A program made the translations under genes and the position numbers. Under the pieces are notes generated by a model, which did not search any database, had not been told where the DNA came from, and saw nothing but the letters and a program-made list of their open reading frames with translations. Positions 1 through 7,180 of a stretch of DNA of 64,000 nucleotides are shown here, piece after piece (within the stretch, counting starts at the first letter, position 1; each line of letters starts with the position of its first letter). The DNA lies in the NCBI RefSeq assembly GCF_000687995.1, contig NZ_JIAC01000001.1:1612001-1676000 (forward strand), written 5' to 3'. Source of the DNA: Selenomonas ruminantium AC2024 (lineage in GTDB: Bacteria; Bacillota; Negativicutes; Selenomonadales; Selenomonadaceae).

Positions 1-233
1 AAGAAATCATGATTGGCGATCATATCGTAGTCAATATCGTCAAAGTCAGCGGAGGTAAAATCAAACTCGGCATCACCGCACCGCCGGAAATTTCCATAAA
101 GCGGGAAGAAGACCCGCAGAAATTTGACGAGCGCGCTAAGAGGCGTGCAGCAGGGGAACCCCAGCATGGCGAGGCCATGAAGGTGGGCGGACAGAATTAT
201 AACAAGCAGGCGGTCAAAGCCGCTTTAATATGA
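1..233 (+). CDS. csrA: Carbon storage regulator CsrA, 3' part
   Basis: The 5' end lies before the window. The visible frame reads EIMIGDHIVVNIVKVSGG, then KLGITAPPEISIKREE, which matches the beta-strand core and the RNA-binding end of CsrA, a small dimeric protein that binds GGA motifs in mRNA leaders and blocks translation. After the core there is a hydrophilic tail of about 40 residues, so the C-terminus is longer than in the shortest family members. The stop lies 16 bases before the next start, suggesting cotranscription with the pyrophosphatase gene. In many flagellated Firmicutes csrA ends a flagellar operon; whether that holds here cannot be seen. Confidence 0.9.
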   Translation, partial: EIMIGDHIVVNIVKVSGGKIKLGITAPPEISIKREEDPQKFDERAKRRAAGEPQHGEAMKVGGQNYNKQAVKAALI

Positions 234-249
234 GGAGGAATTTTTCTTT

Positions 250-1896
250 ATGAAGAGCGCAAAACCTATTTATACGATTGGTCATCGTAATCCGGATACG
301 GATTCTATTTGTTCGGCAATTGGCTACGCGCATTTGAAGCAGGCCATGGGTGAAAATGTCGTTCCGGCCCGGGCTGGCAAGGTCAATGCAGAAACCAAAT
401 ATGCGTTGGAGCATTTCAAGGTAGAAAAACCGGTACTGCTGACTGATTTGTATCCCCGGGTAAAGGATGTTATGCTGGACAGCAAGATTGTGGTACGCCA
501 GCATGATACCCTGCGCCGTCTGGGTGAGGTTATGCGTGAGCATGATTTGCGCTCTGTACCCGTTACGGACAGCAAGGGTGTAATGGTCGGCATTGTGACG
601 GTTTCCGATTTGGCAAAGCGCTATTTCCAGGAACTGGGCATGCAGAACCTGGCCGATATGCGCGTTCGCTATCGTGATGTAATCGCCGCTACCGACAGCA
701 AGGTGCTCGTATCCGGCGAAGAAGGCGACTTCATCAAGGGCAACGTGCGCATTGCCGCAGGTTCCATCAGCATGATTAAAAACATCATCAACGAAAATGA
801 CGTGGTGCTCGTAGGCGACCGCCACGACGAAACCCTTATCGATATCGTTAATCAGGGTATTTCCTGCCTCGTGGTTACGGGCAGCGGCCGCGTATCGGCT
901 GATGTTATCGAAGCTGCGGAAGCCAAGGGCATGTTCGTACTGTCCACGCCGTATGACACTTATACGGTTGCTCGCCTGATTAATCAGTGCGTGCCCATCC
1001 GCCGCATCATGCACGAAAATCCGGTATGCTTCAAGCCGCTCGATATGCTTTCCGATATCAAGGGTACCATGGACGAAACCAACTACCGTAACTATCCGGT
1101 TGTAGAAAACGGCAAACTCGTTGGCGTTGTCAGCCGTGATAACCTGATGGTTCCGGAACGCGAACAGGTCATCCTCGTTGACCATAACGAACGCGGTCAG
1201 GCTGTAGAAGGTATCGAAGAAGCCAAGATTGTGGAAATCGTTGACCATCACCGTCTGGGCGGTATTCAGACCAGCGAACCGATTTTCACCCATGCGGAAC
1301 CGGTTGGCTGCACGGCAACCATCGTGGCTAACATGCACTGGCAGAAGGATATCGATATCCCGGCATCCATTGCTGGCCTCCTGCTTTCTGCCATCATTTC
1401 CGATACGGTGCTCTTTAAGTCCCCGACTTGCACGGAATACGATAAGAAGACGGCACAGCGTCTGGCTGAAATTGCTGGCGTTGACATCAATGAATACGGC
1501 ATGGAAATGCTCAAGGCCGGTTCTGGCATTGGCGATATGACGCCGTCGGAAATTGCCAAGAATGACCTCAAGGAATTCCAGATTGGCGATTACCGCATTA
1601 TCGTCAGCCAGATTTCCGTAATGGACACCAAGGAAGTTATGGAACTCGAACCGCAGCTTATCGATGCTATGCAGAAAATCTGCGACCATGACGGCTTTGA
1701 CATGAGCCTTGTCATGGTTACGGATATCCTCGAAGAAGCAACGTATCTGCTCTTCACGGGCTCGCCCAAGACGCTTATTGGCGAAGCCTTCAAGAAGGAT
1801 GCCAGCGGCACCCATGTATATCTGCCCGGCGTCATGAGTCGCAAGAAGCAGATTATCCCGCCTCTTTCCGAAGCGGTTAAATGCATCAGCAAATAA
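250..1896 (+). CDS. ppaC: Manganese-dependent inorganic pyrophosphatase, CBS-DRTGG type
   Basis: 548 residues. It hydrolyses pyrophosphate to phosphate in the cytoplasm. The N-terminus (TIGHRNPDTDSICSAIGYA) is the metal-binding DHH start of family II pyrophosphatases. A regulatory insert follows: a CBS motif at about residues 70-125, a DRTGG-type segment, and a second CBS at about 250-300. The catalytic domain then resumes with EIVDHHRLGG near residue 330 and the DHHA2 part to the end. The length fits the regulated CBS-PPase subclass, known to respond to adenine nucleotides, rather than the roughly 310-residue plain form. Start ATG has AGGAGGA upstream. A hairpin terminator follows. Confidence 0.93.
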   Translation: MKSAKPIYTIGHRNPDTDSICSAIGYAHLKQAMGENVVPARAGKVNAETKYALEHFKVEKPVLLTDLYPRVKDVMLDSKIVVRQHDTLRRLGEVMREHDLRSVPVTDSKGVMVGIVTVSDLAKRYFQELGMQNLADMRVRYRDVIAATDSKVLVSGEEGDFIKGNVRIAAGSISMIKNIINENDVVLVGDRHDETLIDIVNQGISCLVVTGSGRVSADVIEAAEAKGMFVLSTPYDTYTVARLINQCVPIRRIMHENPVCFKPLDMLSDIKGTMDETNYRNYPVVENGKLVGVVSRDNLMVPEREQVILVDHNERGQAVEGIEEAKIVEIVDHHRLGGIQTSEPIFTHAEPVGCTATIVANMHWQKDIDIPASIAGLLLSAIISDTVLFKSPTCTEYDKKTAQRLAEIAGVDINEYGMEMLKAGSGIGDMTPSEIAKNDLKEFQIGDYRIIVSQISVMDTKEVMELEPQLIDAMQKICDHDGFDMSLVMVTDILEEATYLLFTGSPKTLIGEAFKKDASGTHVYLPGVMSRKKQIIPPLSEAVKCISK

Positions 1897-1918
1897 TTGT
1901 TGTGTGATTTTAAATCAT

Positions 1919-1958
1919 AAAAGCACCGCCCCTAACTTTTGTTGGGGCGGGCTTTCTG
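1919..1958 (+). terminator. Rho-independent terminator after ppaC
   Basis: CCGCCCC (1926-1932) pairs with GGGGCGG (1944-1950) around an 11-base loop, flanked by A-rich sequence before and a short T-rich stretch after. The T tract is weak (CTTTCTGTC), so termination may be incomplete. Confidence 0.65.
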
Positions 1959-1965
1959 TCTTAAA

Positions 1966-2007
1966 TGTCAAATGTCAATTGTCAAAAGTCAATTGTCAAA
2001 TGTCAGA
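1966..2007 (+). repeat. Six imperfect 7-bp tandem repeats upstream of pcrA
   Basis: The stretch reads as successive heptads TGTCAAA, TGTCAAT, TGTCAAA, AGTCAAT, TGTCAAA, TGTCAGA. It lies between the ppaC terminator and the pcrA start, 32 bases before the TTG codon. Confidence 0.8.
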
Positions 2008-2039
2008 TGTGAGTGAATGAGAGTATTTTGGAGGTTATT

Positions 2040-4346
2040 TTGGATATATTTGCAGGTTTGAATCCCGCCCAGAAAGAGGCAGTGGAGCATACGGACGGAC
2101 CTTTGCTTATTATGGCTGGCGCCGGTTCCGGTAAGACCAAGGTGCTGACGTGCAAGGTGGCCAATCTCTTGGCCAAAGGCGTTGCCCCCTGGAGCATTCT
2201 GGCCATCACCTTTACCAACAAGGCGGCTACGGAAATGCGGGAACGTGTTGACCGTATGATAGGCGAGGGCGCCAAGGACGTATGGCTCTCGACCTTCCAT
2301 TCTTTCTGTGCCAAATTCCTGCGGCGGGAAGTGGAAGCTACGGGGATGTACAAGCGCAACTTTGTCATCTACGACAGCAGCGACAGCCAGGTGGTCATCA
2401 AGGAATGCCTCAAAGAGTTGAATCTTGCCCCCAAGCAGTATGCGCCTAGCTCCATCCAGAATGCCATTTCCAATGCCAAAAACCAGCTGATGGGCCCCAA
2501 GGCAGTAGCAAGAGATGCGGATAATTTCTTCCAGCAGAAGGTGGCAGAAGTCTATGCCCTTTATGCCAAGAAATTGCGCACGAATAATGCCATGGACTTT
2601 GACGATTTGCTGATGGTATCGGTGCTGCTGCTCGAAGAGCATGAGGAAATCCGCGTCAAGTACCAGAACCGCTTCAAGTACATTCTGGTGGATGAGTATC
2701 AGGATACCAACGGCGCGCAGTACCAGCTGACCAAAATTCTCGCGGCCAAACATCATAATCTCTGCGTCGTGGGTGACGCGGACCAGTCCATCTACGGCTG
2801 GCGCGGTGCGGATATCCGCAACATCATGGACTTTGAGGAAGACTATCCCGAAGCCCGCACCATCAAGTTGGAGCAGAACTACCGTTCGACCAAGAACATT
2901 CTGGCGGCAGCCAATGCGGTGATTGAAAACAACATCAACCGCAAGAAGAAGGAACTTTGGACGGAAAATGCCACGGGCGAAAAGCTCACCATCTACGAAG
3001 CAAGAGATGAGCGTGACGAAGCGGAATTTATCGCTACAACCGTGATGAAGCAGAAGACCATCTTCAATGCTTCCTATGGCGATATGGCCGTGCTTTACCG
3101 CACCAATGCCCAGTCCCGCGTAGTCGAAGAAACCTTTATGCGCCGCGGTATTCCCTATACCATGGTCGGCGGCCTCAAGTTCTACGACCGCAAGGAAATC
3201 AAGGATATTCTGGCCTATCTGCGGGTTATCTACAATCCGCTGGACACCGTGAGCCTGCTGCGCATCATCAATGTGCCGAAGCGTGGACTCGGTGCTACCA
3301 CTATTGCCAAGCTGGCAGACTTTGCCGAAAACAACGGCCTGACGCTCTTTGATGTGATTTCCAGCGAGGAAACCTTGAGCCAGATTCCGGGCATTACGGC
3401 CAGAGTCAAGAAGCCTTTGGAACTTTTCTCCACCTTTATCTTCCAGTTTATGGGCTATCAGTCCAATATGCGCATTGATGACCTGATTGAAAAGGTGCTC
3501 GAAGAGTCCGGTTACCTGCGCGAATTGCAGGAGGAAAAGAAGCCGGAGAACGAAAGCCGCATCGAAAACCTCAAGGAATTCGTGGGTGTGGCCAGAGACT
3601 TCCAGAAGACGGAAGAAAATCCCACGCTGGAAAACTTCCTGTCTACATTGTCCCTTGTGTCCGATATCGACAATGCAGAGCTTGAAGACGACCGCATTAC
3701 GTTGATGACCCTGCATTCGGCCAAAGGCTTGGAGTTCCCCACGGTGTTTATGGTGGGCATGGAGGAAGGCCTCTTCCCGCACTCCCGCACGCTGATGGAT
3801 GAAAATGAAATCGAAGAGGAGCGCCGCACCTGCTACGTGGGTATTACCCGCGCCCAGCGCAAGCTCTATCTGACCTGTGCCCAGCAGCGCACAATCTATG
3901 GCAAGACCAGCATGTCCACGCCTTCCCGTTTCTTAGGGGAAATCCCTGAGGAATACACGGAACGGCTCGTGCCCCGCGTTAATGCCTATGGCTTTGCTAA
4001 TGCCAACCATTACGGTGCCCAGCAGCGCAGCGGCACCATGACGTTCCGCCCGTCGGCGAATCAGATGGGCAGCGGGGCAAACTTCTCCGATAAGGCGAAG
4101 TCGGCGCTCGAAGTCATGAATGCCATGCAGAAACGCGGCGTTAATGTCCAGCCCAAGACCGGCGTAATCCGTCCCGATACCACTGTTGAGTGGAAAGTCG
4201 GTGATAAAGCCCAGCATGGCAAATGGGGCGTTGGTACCGTTGTGTCCGTTAAGGGCGAAGGGGAAGAAGTCGAGCTCAAGATTGCGTTCCCGGGACAGGG
4301 CGTCAAGGGCTTGATGCAGAAGTATGCGCCGATTAGTAAGGTATAA
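2040..4346 (+). CDS. pcrA: ATP-dependent DNA helicase PcrA (UvrD/Rep family)
   Basis: 768 residues from a TTG start at 2040, chosen because GGAGG at 2030-2034 sits five bases before it and because the protein then begins DIFAGLNPAQKEAV like other PcrA; an upstream GTG at 2013 lacks a ribosome site. The 3'-5' SF1A helicase acts in repair and removal of RNA polymerase or RecA from DNA. Visible motifs: Walker A AGAGSGKT, motif II VDEYQDTN, GDADQSIYGWRGAD, QNYRST, TLHSAKGLEFP and VGITRAQ. The last about 55 residues (WKVGDKAQHGKWGVGTVV) match the Tudor-like C-terminal domain that contacts RNA polymerase. ligA follows after 12 bases, the usual Firmicute order. Confidence 0.96.
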   Translation: MDIFAGLNPAQKEAVEHTDGPLLIMAGAGSGKTKVLTCKVANLLAKGVAPWSILAITFTNKAATEMRERVDRMIGEGAKDVWLSTFHSFCAKFLRREVEATGMYKRNFVIYDSSDSQVVIKECLKELNLAPKQYAPSSIQNAISNAKNQLMGPKAVARDADNFFQQKVAEVYALYAKKLRTNNAMDFDDLLMVSVLLLEEHEEIRVKYQNRFKYILVDEYQDTNGAQYQLTKILAAKHHNLCVVGDADQSIYGWRGADIRNIMDFEEDYPEARTIKLEQNYRSTKNILAAANAVIENNINRKKKELWTENATGEKLTIYEARDERDEAEFIATTVMKQKTIFNASYGDMAVLYRTNAQSRVVEETFMRRGIPYTMVGGLKFYDRKEIKDILAYLRVIYNPLDTVSLLRIINVPKRGLGATTIAKLADFAENNGLTLFDVISSEETLSQIPGITARVKKPLELFSTFIFQFMGYQSNMRIDDLIEKVLEESGYLRELQEEKKPENESRIENLKEFVGVARDFQKTEENPTLENFLSTLSLVSDIDNAELEDDRITLMTLHSAKGLEFPTVFMVGMEEGLFPHSRTLMDENEIEEERRTCYVGITRAQRKLYLTCAQQRTIYGKTSMSTPSRFLGEIPEEYTERLVPRVNAYGFANANHYGAQQRSGTMTFRPSANQMGSGANFSDKAKSALEVMNAMQKRGVNVQPKTGVIRPDTTVEWKVGDKAQHGKWGVGTVVSVKGEGEEVELKIAFPGQGVKGLMQKYAPISKV

Positions 4347-4358
4347 GAAGGTGATATC

Positions 4359-6302
4359 GTGTCACAAAAACTAACTCGTGAAGAGCACTTAGCGGCCATC
4401 AAAAAGGCCGACCGCGAATACTACGAATTAGACGACCCCACGCTGGCAGATGAGGAATATGATGCTCTGCGGCGGGATTATATTGATAAATACGGTGCCG
4501 AGGATTTGAATTATGTGCCTGGTGCTGCAACTGGTGATTTTGACAAGTTCACCCACCCGACACCTGTTACTTCTCTAAGCAAGTGGACGAAGGGTGTGGA
4601 TGATGAAGCTGACTTGTCAAAAAAAATCGAGGAACTTTGGCCTGTTGTCATGCAGCCCAAGTTTGACGGTCTTACGGTGGTGGCTTATCCCAATGCAGAC
4701 GGTTCCTGCCGGTTTGTAACCCGCGGTTTGGGCGGGCGGATTGGGGAAGTTTTGCCCAATTTCATCAGCAAATACGAAGGCAAAGGCGTCAACAACAGCG
4801 GCTTTGCCATTCGTGGTGAAGTCTACATTACGCCGGAAAACTTCGCGAAGATGAACGAAGCACTGCTGGCGGATGGTATCGAGCCCATGAAAAATATGCG
4901 CAATGCGGCGGCCGGAATTTTGCGCCGCAAGGAGCGCAGTCCCTTTGTGGATTATCTGAGCTATGTCTGCTATGAGATTCCCGGTGAAGATATTACGCCG
5001 CTGGCGGCGCGGGAAATCATCATGAGTCAGACCGCATTCACCGCTACGGAGATGGTAGAACTTTCGGCAGTCGATACGGCGCTGGCGGATATCGAAGCTT
5101 TCTATGAAAAGCTCAAGCAGGATAATGATGTGCCCATTGATGGCATTGTCATCAAGAGTGGGCAGGAAAATAGTTTGGAAAAGTTCGGCTATACTGCGCA
5201 TCATCCGCGCAATGGTTTTGCCTATAAAGCGTTATCGGAGAAGTTCGTCACCGTGGTGCGGGATGTTATCTGGCAGATGGGGCGCCGCAAGGCAACGCCT
5301 GTGGCTATTGTAGACCCCGTAGAAATTGACGGCACTACGGTAACCAAGGCCTCCTTACACAATGCGGCCATGATTGAAGAACTGGGACTCAAAATTGGCG
5401 CCACTGTGGAAATCCACAAGGCCAATGAAATCATCCCCCAGATTACCCGCGTGCTGGAACCGGGCACAGGAGAAATCACTTTGGCGGTTTGTCCTTCCTG
5501 TGGGGAACCTCTGGAAGAAGTTAACGGCCAGCAGTTCTGCAACAACCCTGCCTGTGATGAGCGCATTGCCCAGGATATTGCCTTTGTCGGCGGCAAGGAA
5601 GTGCTGAATATCGAAGGTCTGTCCATTGAAACGGCCCGCAAGATGGTGGCTTATTGGAAGAAACAGTACGCTGCCGTAAAACCAACCTATACGATAATTT
5701 TTTCCTTTACGCCGGATATGCTGGCGACTTTGGAAGGCTTTGCGGCAAAATCCGCCGAGAAGCTTTATGCCAACATTCAGGCTGCGAGTCAGAATGTGGA
5801 ACTGCCGCGCTTTATCAAAGCCCTGTGTCTGCCGGGCATCGGTACGGATGTGGGCAAGATTCTGGCCGATGAATTCGGCAGTCTGGAAAAACTCTTTCAG
5901 GAAATGGACGCCGTGCCGGAGCCGCAGGAAATGCTCCAGCAGATTAATGGCATTGGCCCCAAGACGGCGGAGATGGTTTCTTCCAACCGCTTTGCCGTAG
6001 CAGTAAGTGAATTGCAGCGTCATGTGACCATCGCCCCCTATGAAAAGCAGGAAGCTCCTGCGGGCGATTATGCGGGCAAGATTTTCGTCCTGACCGGCAA
6101 GATGGCCCAGCCCCGCAGCTATTATGTGGAGCTTATCGAAAAGGCCGGTGGCAAGGAAGGAAAATCCGTCACCGGCAAGACCGATTACCTGGTGATTCAG
6201 GATGTCAACAGTACCAGCTCCAAAGCCATCAAAGCCCGGGAGGTAGGGACAAAACTCATCAGTCCTGAAGAATTGGTAAGCATGATGTCACAAAAGAAAT
6301 AA
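4359..6302 (+). CDS. ligA: NAD-dependent DNA ligase LigA (divergent)
   Basis: 647 residues, GTG start. It seals nicks using NAD. Order of domains: Ia (YYELDDPTLADEEYD), adenylation domain with catalytic lysine in KFDGL (about residue 99), RNAAAG motif, OB fold, zinc finger (CPSC ... CNNPAC), helix-hairpin-helix repeats (GIGTDVGKILADEFGS, INGIGPKTAEM) and a BRCT domain in the last about 75 residues. Oddities: the usual TRGDG signature reads TRGLGG, and the SLGNAF-type motif before the lysine is SLSKWTKG. The core is still recognisably LigA and sits directly after pcrA as expected. Whether a second, canonical ligA exists elsewhere cannot be judged here. Confidence 0.9.
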   Translation: MSQKLTREEHLAAIKKADREYYELDDPTLADEEYDALRRDYIDKYGAEDLNYVPGAATGDFDKFTHPTPVTSLSKWTKGVDDEADLSKKIEELWPVVMQPKFDGLTVVAYPNADGSCRFVTRGLGGRIGEVLPNFISKYEGKGVNNSGFAIRGEVYITPENFAKMNEALLADGIEPMKNMRNAAAGILRRKERSPFVDYLSYVCYEIPGEDITPLAAREIIMSQTAFTATEMVELSAVDTALADIEAFYEKLKQDNDVPIDGIVIKSGQENSLEKFGYTAHHPRNGFAYKALSEKFVTVVRDVIWQMGRRKATPVAIVDPVEIDGTTVTKASLHNAAMIEELGLKIGATVEIHKANEIIPQITRVLEPGTGEITLAVCPSCGEPLEEVNGQQFCNNPACDERIAQDIAFVGGKEVLNIEGLSIETARKMVAYWKKQYAAVKPTYTIIFSFTPDMLATLEGFAAKSAEKLYANIQAASQNVELPRFIKALCLPGIGTDVGKILADEFGSLEKLFQEMDAVPEPQEMLQQINGIGPKTAEMVSSNRFAVAVSELQRHVTIAPYEKQEAPAGDYAGKIFVLTGKMAQPRSYYVELIEKAGGKEGKSVTGKTDYLVIQDVNSTSSKAIKAREVGTKLISPEELVSMMSQKK

Positions 6303-6312
6303 TTTTCAGATA

Positions 6313-6341
6313 TTGCTATGTTAACATTTGCATGTTATAAT
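6313..6341 (+). promoter_or_regulatory. Sigma-A promoter for the CAP-protein leader
   Basis: TTGCTA (6313-6318), 17-base spacer, TATAAT (6336-6341). Transcription would begin near 6348, about 220 bases before the next start codon. Confidence 0.75.
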
Positions 6342-6345
6342 GAAT

Positions 6346-6566
6346 GTGTAAAGGTCATATTCCTAACTGAATAGGTTAACAGAACTGCGGATTGTACGGT
6401 TATGTGATAGCCGTAACAGTTAAACACGTTGCAGTCAGCAATGACGTAACTATCTTACTGGTTTTGTGAAGAATCCTACGTACCCTGCTTATGTGGGGGG
6501 GGCATAAAGTGTGGAGACATTGTGCTCAAAGCGATGGATTTGTAACAAAGCAAAGGAGAGGTTACT
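6346..6566 (+). other. Long structured 5' leader or small RNA before the CAP gene
   Basis: No reading frame. It contains a strong hairpin: TACGGTTA (6395-6402) with TAGCCGTA (6408-6415), extended outward by AACTG (6383-6387) with CAGTT (6417-6421). A second bulged stem pairs ACGTTGC with GCAA-tga-CGT just downstream, and a GGGGGGGG run lies near 6496. No terminator-like T run is seen before the gene. It may be a riboswitch-like leader or a stand-alone RNA; I do not recognise the family. Confidence 0.45.
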
Positions 6567-7019
6567 ATGAGAACTATGCAGCGCATTATGTTTGCACTGG
6601 TCATGTTCGCAGCTCTGATTGTAGCATCTCCTGTGTTTGCTTCCGATATTCGGACTGAAGTGCAGTACTACGTGAATGTTGAACGAGCTAAGGCAGGCTT
6701 ACAGCCGCTGGTTCTCGATAACATGATCGGTCATTGTGCAGATGTAAGAGCAAAAGAGGCTCAGGTGAGTTTCGCACATCAGCGTCCTGATGGCAGAGAT
6801 GTTAAATCGGTTCTGGAAAATGGCACTTGCGGCTGGTTTGGTGAAAACCTGGCAGTTAGCGGGGTTAAAGACGCTCAGAGAATTGTACGTGCATGGATGG
6901 GTTCTCCGACTCATCGTGCCAATATCCTTGGCCGCCACTATGTGCGTATGGGTGTTGAATGCAAGTACAATAAGGAAGATGGGCATTATTACTGGGCACT
7001 GCTCTTTGCAGGGGAGTGA
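6567..7019 (+). CDS. Secreted CAP/SCP-domain protein (YkwD-like)
   Basis: 150 residues. The N-terminus has a clear signal peptide (MFALVMFAALIVASPVFA, cleavage after VFA). The rest is one CAP domain: NVERAKAGLQPL, then FAHQRPDGRD, WFGENLAV, AWMGSPTHRANIL and a final YYWALLFAG strand, with the histidine and glutamate residues that line the CAP cavity. Such bacterial proteins are exported; their biochemical role is mostly unknown. Start ATG has AGGAGAGG upstream. The gene is monocistronic: own promoter at 6313-6341, own terminator behind. Confidence 0.88.
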   Translation: MRTMQRIMFALVMFAALIVASPVFASDIRTEVQYYVNVERAKAGLQPLVLDNMIGHCADVRAKEAQVSFAHQRPDGRDVKSVLENGTCGWFGENLAVSGVKDAQRIVRAWMGSPTHRANILGRHYVRMGVECKYNKEDGHYYWALLFAGE

Positions 7020-7041
7020 CAGAAAAGCCAAACTGGGATAA

Positions 7042-7076
7042 AAAAAACCACGGCTTAGGTCGTGGTTTTTTTATTT
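7042..7076 (+). terminator. Rho-independent terminator after the CAP gene
   Basis: ACCACG (7047-7052) pairs with CGTGGT (7061-7066), extended by A-tract/T-tract pairing, followed by a T run. Confidence 0.9.
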
Positions 7077-7101
7077 AAATCTTTTAAAAAGGAAAGATTT
7101 C

Positions 7102-7110
7102 TGCTATACT
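7102..7110 (+). promoter_or_regulatory. Extended -10 element of tpsA1
   Basis: TGCTATACT, identical to elements before tpsA2 and tpsA3. The -35 region is weak (TTTTAA-like, 17 bases upstream of TATACT), as expected for an extended -10 promoter. Confidence 0.6.
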
Positions 7111-7180
7111 GTAATTAGAATAGTCTCATAATTATAAATAATCTTGCAAAGTAAGGTGAAGGAGAAATGAGGGAAACGAA

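Noticed and set aside
214-3782. Long minus-strand open frames opposite ppaC (533 codons) and pcrA (597 codons)
   Set aside because: They are exact shadows of strongly conserved plus-strand genes, have unnatural composition (rich in H, R and N) and no ribosome sites.
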